From positions 868,001 through 932,000 of the forward strand of contig NZ_VJWA01000002.1 of the NCBI RefSeq assembly GCF_007097155.1: DNA of 64,000 bases, in the 5' to 3' direction. The notes beneath the pieces are model-generated. The model did no database searches. It worked only from the letters and a program-made list of their open reading frames with translations, and had not been told where the DNA came from. The DNA comes from Glacieibacterium frigidum. Its GTDB lineage: Bacteria > Pseudomonadota > Alphaproteobacteria > Sphingomonadales > Sphingomonadaceae. Made by a program: the position numbers and the translations under genes. Of this stretch, positions 50,836 through 59,505 are shown piece by piece (position 1 is the first letter of the stretch; each line of letters starts with the position of its first letter).

Positions 50836-51389
50836 ACGCGGTAGGCGGCACGCGGCACCTCGACCGCGCCGAAGCCCGCGAGGTGGCTGGTCAGGAACTG
50901 CGTGTCGAGCAGGTGGAACCCGCCGACGCGCAACCGAGCGACGAGATGGACGAGCGCCACCTTCGACGCGTCGCGCACCCGGCTGAACATGCTCTCGCCG
51001 AAGAACGCCGCGCCGAGCTTCACCCCGTACAGCCCGCCGACGAGCTCGCCGTCCTGCCGGCACTCTACCGAATGCGCGTTGCCGCGCGCGTGGAGCGCAC
51101 CATAGGCATCGAGGATCGTCGCGTTGATCCAGCTGTCGGCGCGGTCGGGCGCGGCGGCCGCGCAGGCGCGCATGACGCCCGGAAAATCCTCGTCGACGGT
51201 CACTTCGAACCGATCCTGCCGCACCGTCTTCGCAAGGCTGCGCGGGCAGTGGAAGCCGTCGAGCGGGATGATCCCCCGCTTCTTCGGCTCGACCCAGAAC
51301 ACGTCTTCCGCATCGACCGAATCGGCCATCGGAAAAGCGCCCAGGCGATAGGCGCGGAGCAGCAGGTCGGGATCGAGCCGCGCGCTCAC
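50700..51389 (-). CDS. aat: Leucyl/phenylalanyl-tRNA-protein transferase
   Basis: Adds Leu or Phe to N-terminal Arg/Lys of proteins, creating N-degrons for ClpAP. Motifs: [95 protein letters not shown]. 229 aa; the start is GTG 51389, overlapping the amidase stop by 4 bp. The C-terminal tail extends through a 136-bp antisense overlap with DUF2155. Confidence 0.94.
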   Translation of the reverse strand: MSARLDPDLLLRAYRLGAFPMADSVDAEDVFWVEPKKRGIIPLDGFHCPRSLAKTVRQDRFEVTVDEDFPGVMRACAAAAPDRADSWINATILDAYGALHARGNAHSVECRQDGELVGGLYGVKLGAAFFGESMFSRVRDASKVALVHLVARLRVGGFHLLDTQFLTSHLAGFGAVEVPRAAYRVQLEGALAASGDFFALDSLFAARPETTVSGPTAGKRILQLLTHTS

Positions 51390-52849
51390 CCCGCCCACAC
51401 CCCCGGCCGCATGCGGTGCCAGCCGAGCGCATTCTCCAGCTCGTAGGCGAGTTCGAGCAGCACGCGCTCGCCGCCGGGGCGCGCGACGAACTGGATGCCG
51501 ACCGGCAGCCCGCCCGCGAAGCCGATCGGCAGGCTGATCGCGCACGCGCCGCTGGCGTTCTCGATGGGCGTATAGGCGACATAGGTCTGCAGCAGCGCGC
51601 GCATCTCGTCATAACTCTTGCGCGGCGACAGCGTGCCGAGCCTGAGCGGCGGCAGGGCGAGCACCGGCGTCATCAGCACGTCGAAATCGTCGAATTGCGC
51701 GGTGTAGCGGCGCTCGAGGTCCTGCATCGTCGCAACCGCCGCCTCGAGCACGGGCTTGGCGAGCCCCGCGCCCTTGGCCGCCCAGGTCAACGTCGCTGGC
51801 TCGATATCGGCCTCGGTCACCGCGCGGCCCAGGAAGTCGGCCGCCGCCTTCTGCCGCGCCGCCGCGCCCGACGACCACAGCTTGTTGAACGCATCCGCCA
51901 CCGCCGGGCCGTCGAACGCCGGGCGCGCGTCGCCGTAGCCGTGGCCGAGCTTGATCAGCAGCCGCCGCGCATCGTCGAACACGCGCCCCACGCCCGGCGC
52001 CGGCTCGACCCCCAGGCCGCTCGCCCTGAGCCCCCGGATGCGCAGCCTCGCCTTCGACGGCCCGGTCACCAGCCCGACGGGCGGATAGGCGGCGTCGGCA
52101 CCGCGGACCTCGCACGCCGCGAACCACGCTGCGGTGTCGCGCACGGTGCGGCTGACGCAGCCGTTGACGCCGAAGTCGGTGACCTTGCGCGCGCCCTGCT
52201 CGCCCTGCATCCGGGCGCGGGACGGCTTGAGTCCGACCAGGTTGCAGCACGACGCCGGAATGCGGATCGACCCGCCGCCGTCGTTGGCGTGCGCCACTGC
52301 GACGACGCCTGCCGCGACCGCCGCCGCACTGCCCCCCGACGACCCGCCGCTCGAATGCCCCAAGTTCCAGGGATTGCGCGTCAGCCCGGTCGCCAGCGGC
52401 TCGGTGGTCGGCAGCAGGCCGAACTCGGGCAGCGTCGTGCGCCCGATCGACACCAGCCCGGCGCGCGCGATCGACGCCGCGATCGCCCCGTCAGCCTTGC
52501 CGACGCGCTTGGCGAACGCCCGGCTGCCGCTGGTAAACGGCAGGCCGCCCTGTTCGATATTGCCCTTGATCAGCGTCGGCACCCCGCCGAGCGGTCCTGC
52601 GGACGGCGCCCCGTCGCGGGCGCGGGCGAAGTTCTCCGACGCCAGCACGTTGAGCCGCGGGTTGATCCGCCCCAGCCGCGCGATCGCCGCGTCGACCAGC
52701 GCGCGCTGGGTCACGGTGCCTGCCGCTACCGCCGCCGCCTGCGCCACCGCATCGGCGGGCGGTGCGGCCCGGGCATCGACCCCCGACAGCGGGGCGACCG
52801 CCGCCAGCGTCGCGCCATGCCGCAGGAAGCCGCGCCGATCGATCGTCAT
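51386..52849 (-). CDS. Amidase, Tat-exported (amidase signature family)
   Basis: Amidase-signature hydrolase with the Ser-cisSer-Lys triad: Lys in [11 protein letters not shown], and the Gly/Ser-rich core [18 protein letters not shown] plus [13 protein letters not shown]. The N-terminus [20 protein letters not shown] is a classic twin-arginine leader, so the folded enzyme is exported by the TatABC system encoded at 6.3-7.7 kb. 487 aa. The substrate, probably an amide or peptide in the periplasm, is unknown. Confidence 0.93.
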   Translation of the reverse strand: MTIDRRGFLRHGATLAAVAPLSGVDARAAPPADAVAQAAAVAAGTVTQRALVDAAIARLGRINPRLNVLASENFARARDGAPSAGPLGGVPTLIKGNIEQGGLPFTSGSRAFAKRVGKADGAIAASIARAGLVSIGRTTLPEFGLLPTTEPLATGLTRNPWNLGHSSGGSSGGSAAAVAAGVVAVAHANDGGGSIRIPASCCNLVGLKPSRARMQGEQGARKVTDFGVNGCVSRTVRDTAAWFAACEVRGADAAYPPVGLVTGPSKARLRIRGLRASGLGVEPAPGVGRVFDDARRLLIKLGHGYGDARPAFDGPAVADAFNKLWSSGAAARQKAAADFLGRAVTEADIEPATLTWAAKGAGLAKPVLEAAVATMQDLERRYTAQFDDFDVLMTPVLALPPLRLGTLSPRKSYDEMRALLQTYVAYTPIENASGACAISLPIGFAGGLPVGIQFVARPGGERVLLELAYELENALGWHRMRPGVWAG

Positions 52850-52948
52850 CCATTTCCCCTCGGACGTTTCCGCGCACCGCAGCGCATGCGCACGCGCTTT
52901 GCAAGCCGGTTGGTTGCGAGCGCCCCCGCCAGCGCCTACATTGGAACC

Positions 52949-53278
52949 ATGAGCGATCCCGTCCTGATGCCTGCTGCCGCCGCGCGCGTGAAAGCGATCG
53001 CCGCACGCCAGGGCAAGCCCGGGCTGATGCTGCGCCTCGCGGTCGACGGCGGTGGCTGCGCGGGCTTCCAGTACCGCTTCGCCCTCGAAAGCGAGCCCGG
53101 CCCCGACGATCTGGTGACCGGCACCGACGGCGTGACGATGCTCGTCGATGCGGTGTCGCTGCCCTTCCTCGACGGCGCGCAGGTCGATTTCGTCGAGAAG
53201 ATCGGCGCCGCGGCGTTCGAGGTCCGCAACCCGCTGGCGACAAGCGGCTGCGGCTGCGGGACCAGCTTCTCGATCTAG
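52949..53278 (+). CDS. erpA: Iron-sulfur cluster insertion protein (IscA/ErpA type)
   Basis: A-type Fe-S carrier. The three conserved Cys are present: GGGCAGFQYRF and the C-terminal SGCGCGTSF. 109 aa from ATG 52949. ErpA is preferred over IscA because the gene stands alone outside an isc/suf operon, but sequence alone does not settle the subgroup. Cytosolic. Confidence 0.88.
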   Translation: MSDPVLMPAAAARVKAIAARQGKPGLMLRLAVDGGGCAGFQYRFALESEPGPDDLVTGTDGVTMLVDAVSLPFLDGAQVDFVEKIGAAAFEVRNPLATSGCGCGTSFSI

Positions 53279-54531
53279 AACAGCAGCCGCGCGGCGAGCG
53301 CCGCGAGCAGCGCCGGCGGCATGACCAGCGCGCCGACCTTCAGGAACTGCCAGAAGCCGACATCCAGCCCCTCGCGGCGCAGCGCGGTCAGCCACAGGAT
53401 CGTCGCGAGCGACCCCGTCACCGACAGGTTGGGGCCGAGGTCGACCCCGATCAGCAGCGCATCGACGACCCGCGCCGGGGCCTGCGCCTCGGCGACCGCG
53501 GTGCTGGCGATCAGCCCCGCGGGCAGGTTGTTGACGAGGTTCGACGCGAACGCGACGACGACTCCCGCGACTGCTGCAGTCTGGTCCGCCGATACCTCCA
53601 GCCCCCGGCGCAAGGCGTCCGCCAGCCACGCCGTTCCGCCGCCCTGCGCGACGCCGGCGACCAGCACAAACAGGCCGCCGACCAGCGGCACCACCGACCA
53701 GGACACGCCGGCGAGCACCGGCATGAGCGCCGCGCGCCGAAGCGCCACCACCGCGGCGACGGTCAGCACACCCAGCGCGAATGTCGGCAGGCCGAGCGGA
53801 GTGTCGAGGGCGGACGCGATCAGCAGCCCCGCAGCAGCCACCCCGATCCCCGCCAGCGCGGTACGGCCGCTCGGCGACAGCAGCGACGGCTCGCTTCGCG
53901 CTGCACAGGCACCGCCCAGGCGGCGCGCCTGCGTCCAGCGCAGTACCGCGAAGGTCACGCCGATCGACGCGATCGACGGCAGTGCGAACCGCGCCAGCCA
54001 CTCGCCGAGCGGCGGCATCGCCGCGCCGTGCATCACCAGATTGGCGGGGTTCGAGATCGGCAGCACGAAGCTCGCGGCATTGGCGACCATCGCGCAGGCG
54101 AACAAATGCGGCAGCGGATCGACCCGCGCCGCGCGCGTCGCGGCGATCACCGCGGGCGTCAGTACGACAGCGGTCGCATCGTTCGACATGAAGGTCGTGA
54201 CCACGACGCCGATCGCGTAGACGAGCGCGAACAGCCGCCGCGGCGACCCCGCCGCCCGGTCGACCGCATGGCCCGCGAGCCAGTCGAATACGCCCTCGCG
54301 CCGCGCAACCTCCGACAGCAGCATCATGCCGATCAAAAACAGATAGACGTCGAGGCCGCCGGCGACCGCCTGCAGCGCCGCCTGCCACGGCAGCAGCCCA
54401 CCCGCCAGCAGCAGCACCGCCCCCGCCACCGCCCACACCGCCTCCGGCAGGCGGAACGGCTGCGCGACGATGCAGGCGACGGCAGCGAGTACGATCGCCC
54501 AGGTGGCGATGTCGGATGGAGTCGGCGGCAC
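53275..54531 (-). CDS. ArsB/NhaD-type anion or Na+/H+ permease
   Basis: Eleven or so membrane helices and the ion-transporter motifs VTTFMSNDATAVVLTPAVIA and FASNLVNNLPAGLI, the paired re-entrant-loop signatures of the IT superfamily (ArsB, NhaD). 418 aa from GTG 54531. The start is chosen so that the gene does not cover the divergent dinB promoter; further upstream starts are open. No arsR or arsC beside it, so arsenite export is not supported over Na+/H+ exchange. Confidence 0.84.
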   Translation of the reverse strand: MPPTPSDIATWAIVLAAVACIVAQPFRLPEAVWAVAGAVLLLAGGLLPWQAALQAVAGGLDVYLFLIGMMLLSEVARREGVFDWLAGHAVDRAAGSPRRLFALVYAIGVVVTTFMSNDATAVVLTPAVIAATRAARVDPLPHLFACAMVANAASFVLPISNPANLVMHGAAMPPLGEWLARFALPSIASIGVTFAVLRWTQARRLGGACAARSEPSLLSPSGRTALAGIGVAAAGLLIASALDTPLGLPTFALGVLTVAAVVALRRAALMPVLAGVSWSVVPLVGGLFVLVAGVAQGGGTAWLADALRRGLEVSADQTAAVAGVVVAFASNLVNNLPAGLIASTAVAEAQAPARVVDALLIGVDLGPNLSVTGSLATILWLTALRREGLDVGFWQFLKVGALVMPPALLAALAARLLF

Positions 54532-54619
54532 GTCCGCCCCGACTAGAATGTCCGCGACAGCGGCGCCAGCGCGGCTGGGCGCATGAGAACGAATAGGGTA
54601 TGAGCTTCGGACCGCCCAC

Positions 54620-55690
54620 ATGACCCATCGCCGGATCATCCACGTCGACATGGACGCCTTCTACGCGTCGGTCGAACAGCGCGACGACCCCGGCCTGCGC
54701 GGCCGTCCCGTCGCGGTCGGCAGCGCGCAGGCGCGCGGCGTCGTCGCGGCCGCCAGCTACGAGGCGCGCGCCTTCGGCGTGCGCTCGGCAATGGCGTCGG
54801 TGACCGCGCTCCGGCGCTGCCCGGCGCTGGTCTTCGTGCCGCCGCGCTTCGACGTCTACCGCGCCGTCTCGCTACAGATCCGCGCGATCTTTGCCGACTA
54901 TACCGACCTGATCGAGCCGCTGTCGCTCGACGAAGCCTATCTCGACGTCACAGAGGATCGGCGCGGCATCGGCTCGGCGACCGCGATCGCGACCGAGATC
55001 CGCGCACGCATCCGCGAGACGACCGGTCTGACCGCCTCGGCGGGCGTGTCGTACAACAAGTTCATCGCCAAGCTCGCGTCGGATCAGAACAAGCCCGACG
55101 GGCTGTGCGTGATCAAGCCCGCGCAGGGACCGGCATTCGTCGCCGCGCTGCCGGTCAAGCGCTTCCACGGCGTCGGGCCGGTGACGGCGGCCAAGATGGC
55201 GCGGCTCGGCATCCTGACCGGCGCCGACCTGCGCGACCGCGACCTCGATCAGCTGACCCGCCAGTTCGGCAGCAGCGCCGGCTATTTCCACCGCGCCGCG
55301 CACGGCCACGACGACCGCCCGGTGCGCAGCGACCGGCCGCTGAAATCGGTCGGCGCCGAGCGCACCTTCGACCGCGACCTGGCAAGCGAGCCCGACCTGC
55401 TCGCCGCCCTCGACCCCGTCGTCGATGCCGCCTGGCGGCGGATCGAGCGCAGCAGTGCGACCGGGCGGACACTGACCCTCAAGGTCAAGTTCGCCGACTT
55501 CCGCATCATCAGCCGCTCGATGACGCGAACCACGCCGATCGCCAGCCGCGACGACGTGGCGTCGGCCGGAGCCATGCTGCTGCGCGCCCTGCTGCCCGTC
55601 CCGATGGGCGTGCGCCTGCTCGGCCTGACGCTGTCGGGACTGGGGACGGCGACGCCCGGTGAACCAGCGGATCTCGCGCTGGACATCTGA
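54620..55690 (+). CDS. dinB: DNA polymerase IV (Y-family)
   Basis: Error-prone translesion polymerase. Motifs: IIHVDMDAFYASVEQRDDPG (first catalytic Asp), LSLDEAYLDVTE (second acidic site), TASAGVSYNKFIAKLASDQN KPDG, helix-hairpin-helix GVGPVTAAKMARLG, and the little-finger domain to the end. 356 aa. No exact GTTC-N7-GTTC LexA box was found just upstream, unlike ssb. Confidence 0.94.
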   Translation: MTHRRIIHVDMDAFYASVEQRDDPGLRGRPVAVGSAQARGVVAAASYEARAFGVRSAMASVTALRRCPALVFVPPRFDVYRAVSLQIRAIFADYTDLIEPLSLDEAYLDVTEDRRGIGSATAIATEIRARIRETTGLTASAGVSYNKFIAKLASDQNKPDGLCVIKPAQGPAFVAALPVKRFHGVGPVTAAKMARLGILTGADLRDRDLDQLTRQFGSSAGYFHRAAHGHDDRPVRSDRPLKSVGAERTFDRDLASEPDLLAALDPVVDAAWRRIERSSATGRTLTLKVKFADFRIISRSMTRTTPIASRDDVASAGAMLLRALLPVPMGVRLLGLTLSGLGTATPGEPADLALDI

Positions 55691-55718
55691 CGCTGCGGAA
55701 ATTCGAACTCGGCGAGGC

Positions 55719-55768
55719 TGGTGCCCGAGGGCGGAATCGAACCACCGACACGGGACTTTCAACCCCAT
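55719..55768 (-). other. tRNA-Phe 3'-half fragment, attachment-site remnant (copy 1)
   Basis: Read on the minus strand it runs from an anticodon loop (TTGAAAG, GAA anticodon) through GTGTCGGTGGTTCGATTCCG to ...GGGCACCA, i.e. the 3' half of tRNA-Phe with CCA. No matching acceptor or D-arm exists upstream, so it is not a functional tRNA. Similarity to copy 2 (58283) continues about 15 bp past the anticodon arm (CATYTGGTGRGTAGC), as expected of the att junction of related integrative elements. Confidence 0.7.
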
Positions 55769-55822
55769 TTGGTGGGTAGCCTAAAGGCGCCTGAACGGTT
55801 CCGACAGGCTCATTGCGTCTGC

Positions 55823-56608
55823 CTAAGGATCGATGCCGGCGGTCGCCATAGCGGCCCGCTCGAAGCTGGCGACGTCGATCAGGCCAAGGCGTGGATATTC
55901 GAGGTCGATGATGAGATACAATGTGATCGTCATTGTCACCGCAAAGCTCAGCATGTGCAGCCAGTCGCGCCGCGCGCTGCTCATCCCATAGTCGAGGCCA
56001 GGTTGGCGGAAGGCGTACTGGTCGCAGATCGCGACGCCGCAACGCGTCGTGCCGACCTTGAAGCCCGAGGTCGGCCATTCGACCGGACGCTTCGCATCGC
56101 CCCAGAGGAAGAGCTGATGCAGCGGCAGCTCGATCCCGTATTCGGCGGCGGCCCGGTCGAGCAGGACGGCCAGCGAGCCGCTCAACGGCATGTCCGCATA
56201 ATAATTTATCTCAGGCGCCGACACCGTCAGCTTGAGGCCATCGTAATAGAGTTGGCGTTGTTGCGACCCGGTCGAGACCTCGGCGAACATCCTGTCGGGC
56301 AAAGCGACGACGTAGCGCAACCGAGCGTCATATTCGAGGCTCTGGCCATCCTGCGCTACGTCTCCGGTGCCGTCGGCCGTCACCTCGAAGCTCTTCAGCG
56401 ACCGCAGATACGTCCCCATCGACGACAGCGCGGCCTTGGCCTCCGGGGTCAGCCCGGGCTTGCTCACCGGTGCCGGGACCGGCTTGGCGACGGCGGCGAC
56501 CGAAATTGCTCCGGCGACCACCGCAAGCAGAAGTGAAGCACCGGCCAGCATGAGTGCTGGTCGATCGCCAGAAGCCGCATGGCGGCGTGTTTGCAGCTGA
56601 ATTCGCAT
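55823..56608 (-). CDS. DUF2092-like protein with a DUF4239-like tail (apparent chimera)
   Basis: The N-terminus has a helix (LMLAGASLLLAVVAGAISVA). Residues 55-205 look like DUF2092: SSMGTYLRSLKSFEVTADGT, INYYADMPLSG, GIELPLHQLFLWGD, CDQYAFRQPGLDY. From about residue 206 the sequence changes abruptly to GMSSARRDWLHMLSFAVTMT ITLYLIIDLEYPRLGLIDV, which resembles the C-terminus of DUF4239 membrane proteins. Normal DUF2092 proteins have a beta-rich C-terminus instead. This suggests a deletion that joined two genes in frame. It is intact as an ORF; function unknown. Confidence 0.7.
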   Translation of the reverse strand: MRIQLQTRRHAASGDRPALMLAGASLLLAVVAGAISVAAVAKPVPAPVSKPGLTPEAKAALSSMGTYLRSLKSFEVTADGTGDVAQDGQSLEYDARLRYVVALPDRMFAEVSTGSQQRQLYYDGLKLTVSAPEINYYADMPLSGSLAVLLDRAAAEYGIELPLHQLFLWGDAKRPVEWPTSGFKVGTTRCGVAICDQYAFRQPGLDYGMSSARRDWLHMLSFAVTMTITLYLIIDLEYPRLGLIDVASFERAAMATAGIDP

Positions 56609-56790
56609 GATTGTTCCCCCGTTCCGATGCGAGTCGTCGCCCGTCGGTGCGGTGGCAAATGTCCGAAATCTGACAGTCTGCGTTTAATCTGTGCCTTGTT
56701 GCCGCGAACGGCATCGATGCTCGTCGTGCAATTCGGTTTGAGTGCTTCTGCCGACCCGGGTCATCGAACGCCGGGTCGGCCACGACTGAC

Positions 56791-58092
56791 TCACGTAGTC
56801 CAGACAGCCGGATCGGGTTCGCTGCCGATATGGGCCAGCCCGTGCGCGATCGAGGTAAATTCGCCGCCTGTGGCAATGCGCTCCGCGCCAAAATGGCGGT
56901 CGAACATCGCCCTGATCGCGGGGATGAGTGAGGAGCCACCGGTCAGGAACACCCGGTCGACCGCGTCCGGCCCTATGCGGGCGGCGGCGAGGGCGTTGAT
57001 CATCGTCGTCTCGATCCGCTGCAGATCGTCGGCGATCCATCCTTCGAATTCGTCGCGCCGCACCTCTGCGGCGATCGTCACGCCGCCACCTTCAAAGTGG
57101 AACGCAGCCCGGTCGTCGACGGAGAGTTCGCGCTTGAGCCGGCCAACGGCGTCATAGAGGGGAAGGCCCTGCTCGGCTTCGATCAGCGAAATCATGCGCC
57201 TGATCGCGTCCGGGTCGAGGGCGTCGCGCTGCAGTCGGCTGAGGTCGCCCAGGGTACGGCGATTACGCATGAGCGCCAGGCGCGACCAGTCGCCGAAATC
57301 CGCGAACCAGCCGTTCGGAATATCGAGCGTCTTCCCCATCGACCGGTACTGGCCGCCCTTGCCCAGCATCGGGAGGACGAGCCGGTCGACGATGCGGCGG
57401 TCGAACTGGTCGCCCGCGATGCCGACGCCCCCCGACGCCAGGGGCGCACATCGCCGCGTCGCGCCAGGCTCGGCCACCGACACCACCGAGAAGTCGGTCG
57501 TGCCGCCGCCGAAGTCCGCGACCAGCACCGTCGCCGGCTCGGTCAGCCGCGTGGCGTAGCTGAACGCTGCACCCAGCGGCTCGTAGACGTAGTGGAGTTC
57601 GACGCCGAACTCCCGAAGCATGAGGTCGTAGCGTTGGCGGGCGAGCACCGGGTCGGGCCGCGCGCCGGCATATTCGACCGGGCGGCCGACGATGATGCGA
57701 CGGGGCCTCTCGTCCAGCCGTCCGCCCGCATGACCGACCAGACGCTGCAGGAACAGGCGGCCGAAGTCCTCGAAGCGGAACGCCTTGCCGAAAATCACCG
57801 CGCGTTCGAACGTCGCGCTCGCGGCCACGGTTTTGAATGATTGAACGAAGCGGCTGTCGAGCGGCGACTGCAGATACTCGGCGATTGCCCAAGGCCCGGC
57901 CTCGCACGCGATGCCGTCGCGCGCGCTCTCGTCCTCCCAGAAACAGAGCGCGGAACGGAACACCGCATCGCGCTTGTGCGGTCCCGTAAACTCGACCAAT
58001 TCCGAACTGCCCGCACCGTCGGCGAGCGCCACCACGGTGTTGGTCGTGCCGAAGTCGAGCCCAAGCGCGCCGGCCGCTGGATCGCCGTTCAT
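56791..58092 (-). CDS. Hsp70-like ATPase without substrate-binding domain (YegD-like)
   Basis: Actin/Hsp70-fold ATPase. Phosphate-1 LGLDFGTTNTVVALADG, phosphate-2 VLVADFGGGTTDFSVVSV, adenosine motif VFLTGGSSLIPAIR. The protein ends soon after the nucleotide-binding domain (433 aa), so there is no peptide-binding domain, as in the YegD group of DnaK-like proteins. Start ATG 58092 lacks a good ribosome site; ATG 58107 is an alternative. It lies between two tRNA-Phe fragments with no co-chaperone nearby. Confidence 0.88.
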   Translation of the reverse strand: MNGDPAAGALGLDFGTTNTVVALADGAGSSELVEFTGPHKRDAVFRSALCFWEDESARDGIACEAGPWAIAEYLQSPLDSRFVQSFKTVAASATFERAVIFGKAFRFEDFGRLFLQRLVGHAGGRLDERPRRIIVGRPVEYAGARPDPVLARQRYDLMLREFGVELHYVYEPLGAAFSYATRLTEPATVLVADFGGGTTDFSVVSVAEPGATRRCAPLASGGVGIAGDQFDRRIVDRLVLPMLGKGGQYRSMGKTLDIPNGWFADFGDWSRLALMRNRRTLGDLSRLQRDALDPDAIRRMISLIEAEQGLPLYDAVGRLKRELSVDDRAAFHFEGGGVTIAAEVRRDEFEGWIADDLQRIETTMINALAAARIGPDAVDRVFLTGGSSLIPAIRAMFDRHFGAERIATGGEFTSIAHGLAHIGSEPDPAVWTT

Positions 58093-58282
58093 GAGACATG
58101 CTTTCATCGATCTGGTGGGGCGCAGCATGGCTAGCGCCCCGATGGCCTGGACGGCAGAACACCGCACCGCGCCACATCGATGAGGCCGTTGACGTATAAT
58201 CGCCGCAAAATCAGCGATTGAACAGGACTTACACCAAGCCTCTGCCGACTGAGCGTTAGACCAGCCTAGCGCTTGAAAACGC

Positions 58283-58334
58283 TGGTGCCCGGGGGCGGAA
58301 TCGAACCACCGACACGGGGATTTTCAATCCCATC
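58283..58334 (-). other. tRNA-Phe 3'-half fragment, attachment-site remnant (copy 2)
   Basis: Minus-strand reading: GGGATTGAAAATCCC (anticodon arm, GAA), GTGTCGGTGGTTCGATTCCG, then CCCCCGGGCACCA. It has the T arm, 3' acceptor strand and CCA, but no 5' acceptor strand or D arm upstream. Less decayed than copy 1; about six differences over 63 bp between them. Tyrosine recombinases often use exactly this tRNA portion (anticodon loop to 3' end) as attB. Confidence 0.75.
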
Positions 58335-58669
58335 TGGTGAGTAGCTCGAGACTGCCCAAACGTGCCTAAATAGTTGAACTGCAACGATTTATGAAATCGT
58401 AGAGTGGCCTGAGCATACCCAGTTTGGCCTAGGGTTGCTCGGCCCGATTACACAGGAATTACACACGCTCCAGTATCTCGCCGCTCACAGGATAAGTTCG
58501 TTGGAGAAGCTCTGCGTGCGCAATTGGTGTCTTCGTCTGGCGGCTAACACACCGATTGCACCCTGCGCAGAGTGTCCTTGATTTCGAGCAGATCGGCAGA
58601 TCAAGCGGAGGATGTGGGCGCGTTCATGCGGCCACGGTTGACCTCGGCGCAGATGCCCAGTCTCTCTGA
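58335..58669. other. Intergenic accessory DNA, no supported gene
   Basis: Short repeated motifs resembling recombinase arm sites follow the tRNA fragment (GTGCCTAAATAG, TTGGCCTAGGG). A 64-codon open frame on the minus strand (58485-58679) has no recognisable features. I see no promoter or gene that I can support. Confidence 0.4.
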
Positions 58670-59074
58670 TCAGTCGCAAGACGATGATCCTGTGCCGGAA
58701 TCCGTACCCTCGATGCCCTCCATTTCGGAAAGGGCATCTGCTAGCTGGTCGGGCAAATCGCGTTGGGTGCTGTAAATGCGCCTGAGCCCCTCACCGAGCC
58801 GGTCTAGCCGCTTGTCGACCGTCTGCGAAAGCCCGACTGGCAGGGTGTCATCGTCATTACGCCGATCTGCCACCGCTCCACCTTCGAAGTTGATGTAGAT
58901 CAACGCGCCTCGTGGCGGCCGGGATGCAAGTCTCGCTAGAATTTCATTAATTTGCTCGTCGGTATGCCGAACCCGACAATATCTTTCCGGAGGCGCAACG
59001 CAATCCTGTGAGCGATTGGCAATCTGGGATGCATGATCCGAATGAACGAGGAGTTTGGCGGAGACACGGCACAA
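58670..59074 (-). CDS. Hypothetical protein
   Basis: Open frame of up to 134 codons. The C-terminal two thirds look protein-like: RHTDEQINEILARLASRPPR, ALIYINFEGGAVADRRNDDD and a helical Asp/Glu-rich tail. The start is unclear (TTG 59074 at the limit; no ATG before the tail), so the real gene could be shorter or decayed. No family recognised. Confidence 0.4.
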   Translation of the reverse strand: MCRVSAKLLVHSDHASQIANRSQDCVAPPERYCRVRHTDEQINEILARLASRPPRGALIYINFEGGAVADRRNDDDTLPVGLSQTVDKRLDRLGEGLRRIYSTQRDLPDQLADALSEMEGIEGTDSGTGSSSCD

Positions 59075-59265
59075 GTTGAGCGACTACACACGCCGCATAA
59101 GTGCTATGAACTGGCGATGTAGCGGGCCTCGGTGCGTGGTTGCGAACCGCATCGACTGTCACGACGCTGGCCTAGTAACCGCAGGATCATGCCACAAGAT
59201 AATGGACATGCGCAAGATGCTGAAGTTATCTACGGTCTGACTTCCGAAAAAAGGGTCAGAATCGA

Positions 59266-59505
59266 TCAACTAACGATAGTAATAACGTCACTGAATGGGA
59301 CGGTGCTCAATATTTTTCCGTCGCAGTCTTCAATATCGATCCGGTGACTGAGCACTAATCGACGGGTTTCCTTGATCGTCTCGCCGATTAAGGAGGCCGC
59401 TTGGTCAACGGTATGCGACCGAGCGGCCTTTAGGTCTTGCAACTCTATTCCTTCTTCATCACGTGCATCAATGTCATTGTGCAGGTGCAAAAAATATCTC
59501 GGCAT
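59266..59505 (-). CDS. DUF6894-like small protein
   Basis: 79 aa, MPRYFLHLHNDIDARDEEGI followed by ELQDLKAARSHTVDQAASLI, a clear example of the DUF6894 pattern. Its start codon abuts the stop codon of the upstream Crp/Fnr gene, so the pair is one transcriptional unit, matching the order at 34638-35665. Function unknown. Confidence 0.8.
   Translation of the reverse strand: MPRYFLHLHNDIDARDEEGIELQDLKAARSHTVDQAASLIGETIKETRRLVLSHRIDIEDCDGKILSTVPFSDVITIVS

Noticed and set aside
54531-54619. LexA box before dinB
   Set aside because: A GAAC occurs but no second GAAC follows at 7-bp spacing.
52850-54643. Upstream extension of the amidase frame to over 1000 codons
   Set aside because: The Tat leader at 52849 marks the true start, and the extension is antisense to or out of frame with erpA and the ArsB-like gene.
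55719-55795. Intact tRNA-Phe gene
   Set aside because: Only the 3' half matches; no 5' acceptor strand or D arm that would pair with CCCGGGC.
58283-58360. Second intact tRNA-Phe gene
   Set aside because: Same reason: homology stops at the 5' side of the anticodon stem, where the first stem pair already mismatches.
58485-58679. 64-codon minus-strand ORF after the att remnant
   Set aside because: No supporting start signal or recognisable sequence.
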